Origin: Lachnospiraceae bacterium XBD2001
GTDB lineage: Bacteria > Bacillota > Clostridia > Lachnospirales > Lachnospiraceae
Assembly: GCA_900116395.1 (NCBI GenBank)
Contig: FPAN01000003.1
Span: 344,951-408,950, forward strand
Reading direction: 5' to 3'
DNA length: 64,000 bases
Position 1 is the stretch's first letter. Every line of letters begins with the position of its first letter. Both the position numbers and the translations under genes were made by a program. Under the pieces are notes generated by a model. That model made no database searches and was not told the DNA's origin. It saw nothing but the letters and a program-made list of their open reading frames with translations. This document shows, piece after piece, positions 8,476 through 17,351 of this stretch.

Positions 8476-10311
8476 CTATTTCTTTCCTACCAAAATTGTG
8501 ACTGTTCCCCCCGGGACCAAGACTTCCGACTGATTCGCAAGCGGCTTCTTGGAAGGATTCCAAACATCCTCTCCCGTATTGGTCACCTGATACCATTTTC
8601 TCGAGCCAAGCAGCTTCGGCAACGCAAAGGCTTCCTCCCCATAGTAAAAATTGATGCATACCATCACATCTTCTTCCTTCTTGCCGGTACCGTAAGCTCC
8701 GTTATAAAGAATACCTACTGCCTTCTTCTCATCCCCGATGCCCATAATCCAAGGTTCTCTGCCGTGGTAGGACAAATCCGGCAAGCCGGTACTCAGATAG
8801 TCACTCTGTTGCATCGGTTCCGGTAAGGACAATACGGAATGCGCCTTACGGAATGCAATCAATTCCCGCACATAATTCCGAAGCTTCAAAGCACTCTTAC
8901 GCTTGGAAAAATTCACCCAGCCCACTTCGTTATCCTGGCAATATGGGTTGTTGTTGCCCATGGCGGAATTCGCCACTTCATCTCCGGAAAGAATCTGCGG
9001 AACGCCCTGACTAAGCAACAGAATCGCCATCGCCGTACGCATATTGCAATAACGAATCCGCTGAATCATGCGGTTATTGGTCGGTCCTTCCTGACCGAAG
9101 TTGAAACTGCAGTTATAATTGCTGCCATCCCGGTTCTCTTCCCCGTTGGCCTCATTGTGCTTCTCCCCGTAGGTGAACACATCCATCAGGGTAAAACCAT
9201 TATTATTGGAAATAAAATTAATGTATCCGGAATGCTCTTCCTGGCGGCGCATCATGCCGGCCAGCTCGTTCACATTGCCATCCATGTGGTTCTGCAGACG
9301 ACGCAATGGATACTGGAAAAAGTCATTGTAAGCAAACAGATGCTTCATGCCGTCATCCGCAAGCAAACATTCTCTCGGGAACTGATCGTAAAAAATCTTG
9401 CTTGCCCCAAGAAACGGCTCCGTCGCAATCCGCTTGGCCGGAAGTCCCGCGCCCAATAGATGGAATCCATCTACGTGATACTCTTTGGCCCAAAACTTCA
9501 GCGCATCCATAATCAAATCATCAGAAGCTTCTCCGGTAAAAGAGAACTCCATAATCACTTCCATTCCGGCATTATGAATGGCTTCCACCATCTCCTTGCA
9601 ATGGATTGGCGCTTTGCTTCCACCAAAGAAGCTAGCCTTCGGAGCAAAATAAGCAGCATTGCCATAGCCCCAATAATTCGGCTTCATCGGAGGCTCTGCC
9701 ACTAACACCGACTGATAGTTCTCGTCCAACTCAAAATGGGAATGATAGAAAATATCTTCAAAATCATACAGCGGCATAAATTCCAGGGAAGTTACCCCAA
9801 GTTCCTGAAGTTCCGGAAGCAAGGCGATGATGCCCTTGTAATTGCCCTTCAAGGAAGCATGCAAGCCGTGCTGCATCGTAAATCCACGCATATGTAGTTT
9901 GTAAATAATCATATCGGAGGCATCAATCACCGGGCGATTCTCCTGCCATGCATAGCTTCCGTCCAAGAAGCCACCATAGACTTGATAGAGCATATCCTGG
10001 CGCTTCACATCCATCCAACGATCACGACCCACAATGGTCTTCGCATAAGGATCTACTACCTTCTTGCCATCAATCTCATACAGATAGCACAGATGGTCCC
10101 AATTGTAACCCGAGACAGACACAGAAATGACACGTCCCATATGAAACTCTTTCGGCACGCGGATCTCATGTAAACATTTGAATGATTTGGAATGGAATAA
10201 GAGGATCTTACTGTCACCAAGCTGTGGCAGTTCATAGGTAAAAGTTACCGTATCACCGACTCTGTTTGCTCCAAAGCCGTTAAAATCCCCAACCGTAATA
10301 GATTTCTTCAT
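8476..10311 (-). CDS. GH13 glycogen-debranching (GlgX/isoamylase) paralogue with lost catalytic residues
   Basis: The 611-residue protein shows N-terminal CBM48-like and TIM-barrel regions of GH13_11 debranching enzymes. The diagnostic string KHNEANGEENRDG after region IV (about 384-396) is intact. All four catalytic motifs are changed. Region I reads EVIMEFSF instead of DVVxNH. In region II (281-289, DGFHLLGAG) the nucleophile Asp is Leu286. In region III (LLADDG) the acid/base Glu is Asp319. In region IV the His-Asp pair is Asn370-Asn371. It is probably a non-catalytic glucan-binding or regulatory pseudoenzyme. It has no signal peptide and is co-directional with DUF5662. Confidence 0.85.
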   Translation of the reverse strand: MKKSITVGDFNGFGANRVGDTVTFTYELPQLGDSKILLFHSKSFKCLHEIRVPKEFHMGRVISVSVSGYNWDHLCYLYEIDGKKVVDPYAKTIVGRDRWMDVKRQDMLYQVYGGFLDGSYAWQENRPVIDASDMIIYKLHMRGFTMQHGLHASLKGNYKGIIALLPELQELGVTSLEFMPLYDFEDIFYHSHFELDENYQSVLVAEPPMKPNYWGYGNAAYFAPKASFFGGSKAPIHCKEMVEAIHNAGMEVIMEFSFTGEASDDLIMDALKFWAKEYHVDGFHLLGAGLPAKRIATEPFLGASKIFYDQFPRECLLADDGMKHLFAYNDFFQYPLRRLQNHMDGNVNELAGMMRRQEEHSGYINFISNNNGFTLMDVFTYGEKHNEANGEENRDGSNYNCSFNFGQEGPTNNRMIQRIRYCNMRTAMAILLLSQGVPQILSGDEVANSAMGNNNPYCQDNEVGWVNFSKRKSALKLRNYVRELIAFRKAHSVLSLPEPMQQSDYLSTGLPDLSYHGREPWIMGIGDEKKAVGILYNGAYGTGKKEEDVMVCINFYYGEEAFALPKLLGSRKWYQVTNTGEDVWNPSKKPLANQSEVLVPGGTVTILVGKK

Positions 10312-10344
10312 GTGTCTTCTCTCTCTTTTGGCAAACTACGTTTG

Positions 10345-10350
10345 ATTATA
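10345..10350 (-). promoter_or_regulatory. Extended -10 promoter of the GH13-like gene
   Basis: TGT followed by TATAAT reads toward the gene, 34 bases before its ATG. No good -35 is present, but the TGN extension can compensate. Confidence 0.5.
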
Positions 10351-10403
10351 ACATAACATCTCTTCAAAAGGTGCCAAAAACCGCAAATATCGGCAAGAAC
10401 CCA

Positions 10404-10432
10404 TTGAAAAATATCCCGAACCAACCTATAAT
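10404..10432 (+). promoter_or_regulatory. Sigma-A promoter of the DUF1292 gene
   Basis: TTGAAA (10404-10409), exactly 17 bases, then TATAAT (10427-10432) lie 28 bases upstream of the ATG, with AAAGGAG between. Confidence 0.8.
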
Positions 10433-10460
10433 GAGAAAAACTTATGCAAAGGAGAACCAT

Positions 10461-10772
10461 ATGGCAAATAATAACGAAGTATTCCCGGTTGATGAGAACG
10501 ATACCGATGTATGTGTTACATTGGAGTTAGATAACGGTGAGACCTTAGAATGCGAGATTCTTACCATTTTTGACGTAGAGGATCAGGATTACATCGCTCT
10601 TCTTCCGGTGGATGAGCATGGCACTCCGTTAGACGAGGAAGTCATCATCTACCGTTACGCCGAAGACGAAGAAGGCACACCGATTCTTGACAACATCGAG
10701 TCCGACGAGGAATTCGAAGCCGTATCCAAGGTCTTCGATCAGATGTTGGAGGACGCATCCGAAGAAGAATAA
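10461..10772 (+). CDS. DUF1292 family acidic protein
   Basis: The 103-residue, strongly acidic protein matches the Firmicutes DUF1292 (YrzB-like) pattern: VTLELDNGETLECEILTIF, then DYIALLPVDE and EVIIYRY, ending in an Asp/Glu-rich tail. Function is unknown. The ATG at 10461 follows AAAGGAG by 7 bases; in-frame codons upstream belong to the leader. The last 34 bases overlap the 3' end of the converging helicase gene. Confidence 0.88.
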   Translation: MANNNEVFPVDENDTDVCVTLELDNGETLECEILTIFDVEDQDYIALLPVDEHGTPLDEEVIIYRYAEDEEGTPILDNIESDEEFEAVSKVFDQMLEDASEEE

Positions 10773-12496
10773 ATCCCACTTTCTTTTAAGAATCTGGATG
10801 GATACAAGAGCTCGTTTTGGCGCTTTTCTACAGCGCTGATACAGAGCTCTTTTTTTGCTCTGGTCATAGCCACATAGAACATTCTGCGCTCCTCTTCCAA
10901 CCCTTCTTCCGTCTCCACATGCTTCGACGGTGTCACTCCTTCATTGGCATCTAAGATCATCACCCGATCGAATTCCAATCCCTTCGCTCCATGAAACGTA
11001 TGCAAAAATACGCGACAAGAAGCATTCCCCTGCGCCACAGGTTCTACCTCTTCCGAAGACAAAAAAGCAAGGAAACTCGTCCCATCCCGAAACTCTTTGG
11101 ACAAATCCAACAGCGCTTCCAAAATACCACTGTAGTATTCATAGGAGACACCTCGTTTGTGGGCCAATTCCCGCAAATATCCTTCATATCCCATGCCCCG
11201 CAGCAGATAGTTCAATCCGGCAAAGGGCGACAATCCGGACAGCACGTCCACATCTTTTTGCAATTTTCGAAGGGCTGTACAAACCGTAGCATCCCGGCAC
11301 ATGGATACCGCTAAGCCACCTAAATCTATGTATTTTCCGCTGATGCACCACCTTGGAATATCACGGTTTGGCTTATTGGCCACCAACAACAAATCTTCCC
11401 CGTACACCGTATCAAGGGCCATGCGAAAATAGGCCCGAATGTCCGCAGTGATAAAGTGATTCAGCAACCGATTCCCGGAGTCCTTGAAGGAGAATGCAAT
11501 CTCCCGCAAACGCAGTTCCTCCGCCACAAAAATCGCCTGAATACGGTTACGAAACAGAATGCCCACCGTCTCCTTCTCATCTGCCGCTAAGAATTCCTCC
11601 ACCTTGCTAGCCACAGCCTTGGCCTCCGTCATAGGATCCGAAAATCCCTGATAGGATACGATTCCTGTTTTCCTGGCTGCTGCGGAAATCTCTTTTTCAA
11701 AACGGGCTTTGTTGTGGGCAATGAGCCTCATGCTAGGGGTAAGAATGGCAGGTCGACAGCGATAATTGATATGCAGTACAATCCGTTTGGCATCCGGATA
11801 ATCCCGCTCAAATCCCAGCATAATAGATGGATTCGCTCCGCGAAAGCCGTAGATCGCCTGGTCATCATCTCCCACCATATACAGATTATTCAAGGGAGAA
11901 GCCATCAAGCGAAGAATCTCATACTGTCCATCGGACATATCCTGCATTTCGTCCACCAGAAAATAGCGGAAACGTTGCTGCCACTTGGCAAGCATCTCCG
12001 GATGAGTGCGAAACAATTCCCCGGTTTTATGAATCATATCATCGAAATCCAACAAATGCCGCCGGTCTTTCTGCTGACGATAGAGACGGTGTAAACGGCC
12101 TTTTTCTTCCTCGTTCAATTCCGCTAATCCCGCCTGCAATCCCAGCTTACGACGGCATTCTTCCAGCAATCCCACTTGTTTGGAACCGGAAATAATATCT
12201 GCCGTGGTATAGTTGGCTTCTTCTTTTAGAACTTGAAAAAAGATACTGTGAAAGGTACCGAAGGTAACCTTCGTCTCTTTGGATTTGGCTTTCCACAGAT
12301 ACCGACGACGCATCTCCGTTGCTGCTTCCCTGGTGAAGGTTACAACAAGAATGGATTCTTCCGGAATATGAAGGGTATTCACCAGATAACAAATGCGTTC
12401 GGTTAAGACGGTTGTCTTCCCGGAGCCCGGGCCGGCAACAACAAGACAGGGACCGCTACCATGGCTGGCAGCGGCCTCTTGTGATTGGTTTAACAT
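10739..12496 (-). CDS. UvrD/PcrA-like SF1A DNA helicase, compact form
   Basis: The 585-residue ATP-dependent 3'-5' helicase has Walker A AGPGSGKTTVLTERI near residue 22, motif Ia VVTFTREAATEMR, Walker B LVDEMQD (Met replaces the usual Phe/Tyr), motif III GDDDQAIYGFRGA, motif IV NYRC, motif V FHGAKGLEFD and motif VI EERRMFYVAMTRA. It is about 130-150 residues shorter than PcrA, mainly in the 2B and C-terminal regions. The ATG at 12496 follows AAGGAG; an upstream ATG at 12541 lacks one. It lies 50 bases after gltX and its 3' end overlaps DUF1292 convergently. Confidence 0.9.
   Translation of the reverse strand: MLNQSQEAAASHGSGPCLVVAGPGSGKTTVLTERICYLVNTLHIPEESILVVTFTREAATEMRRRYLWKAKSKETKVTFGTFHSIFFQVLKEEANYTTADIISGSKQVGLLEECRRKLGLQAGLAELNEEEKGRLHRLYRQQKDRRHLLDFDDMIHKTGELFRTHPEMLAKWQQRFRYFLVDEMQDMSDGQYEILRLMASPLNNLYMVGDDDQAIYGFRGANPSIMLGFERDYPDAKRIVLHINYRCRPAILTPSMRLIAHNKARFEKEISAAARKTGIVSYQGFSDPMTEAKAVASKVEEFLAADEKETVGILFRNRIQAIFVAEELRLREIAFSFKDSGNRLLNHFITADIRAYFRMALDTVYGEDLLLVANKPNRDIPRWCISGKYIDLGGLAVSMCRDATVCTALRKLQKDVDVLSGLSPFAGLNYLLRGMGYEGYLRELAHKRGVSYEYYSGILEALLDLSKEFRDGTSFLAFLSSEEVEPVAQGNASCRVFLHTFHGAKGLEFDRVMILDANEGVTPSKHVETEEGLEEERRMFYVAMTRAKKELCISAVEKRQNELLYPSRFLKESGIYSSSDASSNI
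10806..10856 (+). terminator. Candidate terminator of DUF1292 inside the opposing helicase gene
   Basis: AAGAGCTC (10806-10813) pairs with GAGCTCTT (10844-10851), with an inner GCGC pairing, followed by a run of T to 10856 on the plus strand. The element is also codons of the helicase, so it could be fortuitous. Confidence 0.45.
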
Positions 12497-12546
12497 GTTT
12501 CTCCTTCCCAAGTTCTCTTCTATCGGCGGGAAGAATAACAAACAGA

Positions 12547-14004
12547 TTAAGCAAGCGCTTTTTCTAAGCGTGCAATACCGTCCTTGATACGGCGAAGAGA
12601 CTCTTCTTTACCGAAGATCTCCATTAACTCAGTGGCTCCACCCGGAGTCATCTGCTTGCCGGATACGGCGGTACGAAGCGGCCACAATACATAGCCGTTC
12701 TTGTATTCATGATCGGCAGCAAACTGCTGGATGGTTGCATACAGGGTATCATTGGAGTAATCATCCAAGCCTTCCAATACCGGAAGCACCTCACGAAGAA
12801 CTGCAAGGGAAGACTCCTCGGTGGTCTTCATCTTCTTGTGGGTGTACATTGCGGTATCGTAATCCGGAAGTTCCTCGAAGAAGTCAATATGCTCCTTGAT
12901 ATCCGGGAAAATCTCAATACGGGTCTTCACCATAGCAGCAATCTTCTTCAGGTCATAGTCCTTGGTAATGACTTCCTTGATGTAAGGAAGAGCCATCTCA
13001 TAGAACTTATCGAAGTCCATTGCCTTCATGTATTCACCGTTCATCCAACGAAGCTTCACGGTATCGAATACTGCCGGAGACTTGCTGATGTGATGATAAT
13101 CAAAATGCTTCACAAGCTCTTCTAAGCTCATGATCTCCTGGTTGTCTTCCGGACTCCATCCAAGAAGTGCTACGAAGTTGATTACAGCCTCTGTCAGATA
13201 ACCCTGCTCAATCAAATCCTCGAAGGAAGAATGACCGCTACGCTTGGAGAGCTTCTGATGCTCCTCATTGGTAATCAATGGGCAGTGAATGTAGATCGGA
13301 ACATCCCATCCGAATGCCTCATAGAGACGGTTGTACTTCGGAGAAGAAGACAAATACTCATTACCGCGAACAACGTGGGTAATTCCCATCAAATGATCGT
13401 CTACAACGTTGGCGAAGTTGTAGGTTGGGTATCCGTCAGACTTAATCAAAATCATATCATCAAGCTCTGCGTTATCTACGGTAATATCGCCGTAAATCTC
13501 ATCAGAGAATGTGGTGGTTCCGGTACGTGGATTGTTCTGGCGAATAACGAATGGCTTGCCGGCAGCAAGGTTCGCTTCTACCTCTTCCTTGGACAATCCC
13601 AGGCAATGCTTGTCATAAATGGAAATCTCCTTGCCTGCAACAACCTGCTTCAAGGAATCCAAACGACACTGGTCACAGAAGCAATAATATGCCTCACCCT
13701 TATCGATGAGCTGCTTCGCGTAATCCATATAAATACCGGCCTTCTGACGTTCACTCTGAACGTATGGACCTACACCGCCGTCCTTATCTGGGCCTTCATC
13801 ATGAATCAATCCGGTCTTCTCTAAGGTACGATAGATAATATCAACAGCGCCTTCCACATAGCGTTCCTGGTCGGTATCCTCGATTCTTAAGATAAAATCT
13901 CCGTCTTCATGTTTCGCAATCAAGTAAGCATACAATGCTGTTCTTAAGTTACCGACATGCATACGGCCGGTAGGACTTGGTGCGAATCTGGTTCTAACCT
14001 TCAT
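12547..14004 (-). CDS. gltX: Glutamyl-tRNA synthetase
   Basis: The 485-residue class I synthetase charges tRNA-Glu, and possibly tRNA-Gln if amidotransferase genes exist elsewhere. The HIGH-type motif is in [18 protein letters not shown] (HVGN) and the KMSKS-type motif is KLSKRSG. A CxC...C cluster (CFCDQC) marks the zinc-binding insert seen in many GluRS. AAGGAG lies 10 bases before the ATG. The helicase follows directly on the same strand. Confidence 0.97.
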   Translation of the reverse strand: MKVRTRFAPSPTGRMHVGNLRTALYAYLIAKHEDGDFILRIEDTDQERYVEGAVDIIYRTLEKTGLIHDEGPDKDGGVGPYVQSERQKAGIYMDYAKQLIDKGEAYYCFCDQCRLDSLKQVVAGKEISIYDKHCLGLSKEEVEANLAAGKPFVIRQNNPRTGTTTFSDEIYGDITVDNAELDDMILIKSDGYPTYNFANVVDDHLMGITHVVRGNEYLSSSPKYNRLYEAFGWDVPIYIHCPLITNEEHQKLSKRSGHSSFEDLIEQGYLTEAVINFVALLGWSPEDNQEIMSLEELVKHFDYHHISKSPAVFDTVKLRWMNGEYMKAMDFDKFYEMALPYIKEVITKDYDLKKIAAMVKTRIEIFPDIKEHIDFFEELPDYDTAMYTHKKMKTTEESSLAVLREVLPVLEGLDDYSNDTLYATIQQFAADHEYKNGYVLWPLRTAVSGKQMTPGGATELMEIFGKEESLRRIKDGIARLEKALA

Positions 14005-14065
14005 GTTCTAACTGCTCCTTATATGTAAAAATTTAAAACTTAACAATTGTTTTACAACTAATCTA

Positions 14066-15238
14066 TCATGCCTTAAGTCCACACAATTTGTCAACCGAAG
14101 AAATGATTTGTATGATTTCCGGAACATAATAACTATGTTCCTTCATCAAGTGATCGATTTCATCCCGCTCGCTCTTTACCGCCTTAGTGTTTTCCTGGAT
14201 TCTGGCACGAACCTTGGCACGACGTTCCACAAGATTGTGGTTGACGTTCTGCATATCCTCCGGATGAATCAAGGCACGGATCTGCTTCAGCCAAATCTTA
14301 CGATCATATAGATCAATACTCTCCAACAGGCGAATGTAAATCTTATAAAAGTATTCCAAATCAGAATTATCCGCATCAAACTGCATTTGGGATTCCACTG
14401 TGTTGTTGTAGCACTCCCAAACATAATTCAACTCATGAGAGTTCTGAATGTGATAACGCTCCTGCTCATAACGTATCGCACGGGTCACATTGGCATACTT
14501 CATACGAACTACGTTCAAAAGGCCAATCGTATCGTTCAACTTCCGCACCGTTTTCCGCTTCACCTTCTGGTTGTGATTCATGCCAAGCATCAAAAGCATG
14601 GCAATCAATGCCCCAATCAAAAACATCACCATATAGACAATGCTTACATCCATCGGCAACTCATCCTGTAACAAGAATCCCACCAACAAAAAGCAGGCAA
14701 ACACCGCCATGGATACAATGGCCAGAATCCGAAACCACTTCTTGGAACGATTCAAATCATCATATTCCATCTCCAAACGGTTCTTCTCGGACTCCAAATA
14801 ATGCATGTCCTTCTCTACCGTAGCCTGATACCGTTCGTTCTCCTGCATCATAGAGATGGTGGACGGAACGATTTCTTCGTTGGCCTCCATAAGGGCATAC
14901 TGCTCATCGGAGATAATCGGCTCCCGCTTCAGGAAGTTTTGTCTGGAACGGGTCAAATCTTCGATGGTCTTGGCACAGGACTGCAGTTCCTTCTTCTGCT
15001 TCTCCGGAAGATTCTGCAAAGTCTGAATGTCCTTCAAGTAATCCGTAATGATACGGTATTCCGTCTTCTGGGCCTCGATCTCCTTGGTGGTTGCAATAAT
15101 CTGCTCACAGGAATCCAAGATATAATGCTCTAGCTTCTTGGGATTATCCCAATCATCAATGCCGCGAATCTCCTCGTAGACCTTGGCAAAAGCTGCATCC
15201 AGCTCCGATTCTTTTTTCTTCTTACGACTAAAAAACAT
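14066..15238 (-). CDS. Coiled-coil protein with two central membrane segments (cluster gene 4)
   Basis: The 390-residue protein was not recognised with confidence. A charged N-terminal region (residues 1-165) is rich in predicted coiled coil (for example QKTEYRIITDYLKDIQ and SEKNRLEMEYDDLNRSKK). Two transmembrane helices follow at about 169-189 and 199-220 with a short loop. A helical basic C-terminal half (225-390) is probably cytoplasmic. There is no signal peptide. It is the last of four same-strand genes with gaps of 14-15 bases and may anchor the cluster products to the membrane. Confidence 0.75.
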   Translation of the reverse strand: MFFSRKKKKESELDAAFAKVYEEIRGIDDWDNPKKLEHYILDSCEQIIATTKEIEAQKTEYRIITDYLKDIQTLQNLPEKQKKELQSCAKTIEDLTRSRQNFLKREPIISDEQYALMEANEEIVPSTISMMQENERYQATVEKDMHYLESEKNRLEMEYDDLNRSKKWFRILAIVSMAVFACFLLVGFLLQDELPMDVSIVYMVMFLIGALIAMLLMLGMNHNQKVKRKTVRKLNDTIGLLNVVRMKYANVTRAIRYEQERYHIQNSHELNYVWECYNNTVESQMQFDADNSDLEYFYKIYIRLLESIDLYDRKIWLKQIRALIHPEDMQNVNHNLVERRAKVRARIQENTKAVKSERDEIDHLMKEHSYYVPEIIQIISSVDKLCGLKA

Positions 15239-15252
15239 GGTAACAATCCCCT

Positions 15253-16080
15253 CTAGATTCTACACAAACGATTGTAATCCTGCTTCCAACCTCCAACGAT
15301 TTTCTGCATCTGTTCCATATAGGCAAAGGGTTCCCGATAATCCACGCGCATCTGGTTCACCATATCGGAAAAATCCGTCACTGCCGTAGAATGCATCACT
15401 TCATCCACTGCCGAGCGAACCGTTGCAACATCTTTTTCCGTCACATTAAAACGGGTCACGGCATGCTCGAATCCATCCGAATCCCCGCCGCACAAGTAAG
15501 CATAGAGAAGGCTTCTTAGGGAACCACTGTTATGGTTGGCCATATAGGCTTTTTCGAAACAAATCGCTGCTTCCCGGAAGAAGAACAGCCGGCTATATGC
15601 GGTGCCTAAGTTATGTTGGATATTACCTTCCAACTGCTTGTCCATCGGCAGGTCTCCATCTAAGATGTTCTCATACTCATAGATGGCATCCACCAAACGT
15701 TGTTTTTCCATCAAACGGTCTCCGCGGATTTTTTTACATTCCGCCTCGGACTTGTTCTCAAAGGTGGCAATCACATCCATCACCTGCTTAATCTCACTGG
15801 CGGTCAAATACCCGCAAGCCGTCAGGATATGTCCCACAAAGATGTGGAGCGGCGTATTCTCCTGGAGCAAATGCATAAGCTCCGTCTCCAAATCTTTCAT
15901 GTCTAATTCTTTGCCAATCCAGCGACACAAATCCGTGTTGGCAAAAGAGGAATTCAGAAGGTACACATTATGAGAAACGTAATAACTCAATTCCTCCAGA
16001 GAATAAATATTCAAAGATAATTCATCGATAAAATACGGTGTCGCCGCAATGGGGCGCTTGCACAGAATTAATTCTCCCAT
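15253..16080 (-). CDS. TPR-like protein (cluster gene 3)
   Basis: The 275-residue soluble protein has no firm family. Residues about 118-200 look like tetratricopeptide repeats: GDRLMEKQRLVDAIYEYEN, then HNLGTAYSRLFFFREAAICF and a third helical pair. The N-terminal 110 residues are helical and lack known motifs. AAAGGAGGTCAC gives a very strong ribosome binding site. TPR proteins commonly act as partners of Hsp70-type chaperones, which fits the Hsp70-like product encoded immediately upstream. Confidence 0.75.
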   Translation of the reverse strand: MGELILCKRPIAATPYFIDELSLNIYSLEELSYYVSHNVYLLNSSFANTDLCRWIGKELDMKDLETELMHLLQENTPLHIFVGHILTACGYLTASEIKQVMDVIATFENKSEAECKKIRGDRLMEKQRLVDAIYEYENILDGDLPMDKQLEGNIQHNLGTAYSRLFFFREAAICFEKAYMANHNSGSLRSLLYAYLCGGDSDGFEHAVTRFNVTEKDVATVRSAVDEVMHSTAVTDFSDMVNQMRVDYREPFAYMEQMQKIVGGWKQDYNRLCRI

Positions 16081-16095
16081 GTGACCTCCTTTCTC

Positions 16096-17337
16096 TTAAA
16101 TAATCGTAACGGTATGACTCCAGGTCTTGTTGCTGGCAGGTGCCAGTTCACCGAAGCCCAAATCCTTAATCTCAATCAAAATCTGCTTGTCGCTGGTGGC
16201 CTTGGCGCTGATACGAAGTCTGGTCATACGGCTCTCCCGCTTTGGCAAATCCGTAAGTTCCAACACTTCCACTCTGGACTGACGATTATCCAATCGCTGT
16301 ACCCAAATCTCAATCTCCGGAGAACCTTCTAAGATTACTTCACACTCGCCGCGGCTCTCATACCAGTTGTCTCCGGCATTCACCAGGGTTAAAAACTTCA
16401 TCTCGTTCTGGTCGGATACCTTCAGGGATAAGGTTAACTTCAGTTCGTTATCACCAATATAGATAAACGGCCAGTCACGGCTGCCGTCCTTAATCGCACC
16501 GGCATAGCAAGCACCCTTGGAATACAAATTCTTACCAAGGAATACCCGTCGTCCCTGACACAGATGCTGCAGGGAGACTTTCATCCAATCATCATCGAAT
16601 CCGTCACCGATCAGGTAGGCTGCGGAAACATATTCATCACCGATGGTCTTGGTAATAATCTCATCGAAAGCCCGGTCTCTGTTCTCTATCAAGCTACCAT
16701 GGTTGCCCTGTTCTAGAGTAACCACCTGTGGCCGCTGGTACATATCCCGCTTCAGGCGGCAATGCAAGAGATTCTTACCGGTATAGTCATAAAGCATCAC
16801 ATCATGTAGAAAGATGGATGGTTCCTGACTAAGAACATAGTAATAAAAACTCTCCCGATAATCGATGACCAACAGTTGCTGGGAACTAAGGCCCAATCGA
16901 TTGGCCACCATGGTAAATAACTCCACTACCGCCAAATTCAGTTCAGAAACACAAATCGTAAGCTTCGCTAAATGACTGCCGGCATAGAAGTTCCCCGGCA
17001 TGGACAGAAGCTTGCGGATAAAAATCATGAACAACTCCCGGCTGTCATAATCTCCACCGTCTACAAAAATCCGCTTTCCGCTTAAGGCGTTCTCATATAA
17101 GTCCTCTACAGCTTCCGCTTCCCCGGACTGAATCCGATGCTTGGCTTCATTGCCGAAGAACCACTGTCCCATGCCCTTGCGCTTGGCTAAAAGCGTAGGA
17201 ATCTGGTAAGCTTCGCTACCCATAACGGTACTTATGGTCTCAGGCTCTTCCATATGCAGTTGGTAATAGGAAATCAAGGTATTGCGGTTGCTGATATCCA
17301 GGCCGAAATATACCCCTTCCTCACGCGATGTTTCCAT
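16096..17337 (-). CDS. Divergent Hsp70-like protein, resembling DUF5716 (cluster gene 2)
   Basis: The 413-residue protein has the Hsp70/actin fold order. Phosphate-1-like YFGLDISNRNT is at 10-20. KLTICVSELNLAVVELFTMV near 125-144, then ANRLGL and VIDYRE, matches the Hsp70 stretch before the EPTAAA helix. Phosphate-2-like MLYDYTGKN lies near 182-190, and adenosine motif AYLIGDGFDDDWMK then KGACYAGA at 240-281. Residues 300-413 resemble a substrate-binding beta domain, ending in LRISAKA...ILIEIKDLG. The glycine- and threonine-rich phosphate loops are degenerate, so ATP hydrolysis is doubtful. It is much shorter than DnaK. The DUF5716 label is from memory. Confidence 0.7.
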   Translation of the reverse strand: METSREEGVYFGLDISNRNTLISYYQLHMEEPETISTVMGSEAYQIPTLLAKRKGMGQWFFGNEAKHRIQSGEAEAVEDLYENALSGKRIFVDGGDYDSRELFMIFIRKLLSMPGNFYAGSHLAKLTICVSELNLAVVELFTMVANRLGLSSQQLLVIDYRESFYYYVLSQEPSIFLHDVMLYDYTGKNLLHCRLKRDMYQRPQVVTLEQGNHGSLIENRDRAFDEIITKTIGDEYVSAAYLIGDGFDDDWMKVSLQHLCQGRRVFLGKNLYSKGACYAGAIKDGSRDWPFIYIGDNELKLTLSLKVSDQNEMKFLTLVNAGDNWYESRGECEVILEGSPEIEIWVQRLDNRQSRVEVLELTDLPKRESRMTRLRISAKATSDKQILIEIKDLGFGELAPASNKTWSHTVTII

Positions 17338-17351
17338 AAGTACCTATCCTC

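Noticed and set aside
10371..10460. N-terminal extension of the DUF1292 gene
   Set aside because: It spans the promoter; the ATG at 10461 has a good ribosome binding site and begins the family-like sequence.
14005..14065. T-box or attenuator upstream of gltX
   Set aside because: The gap is too short and no stem I, specifier loop or T-box sequence is present.
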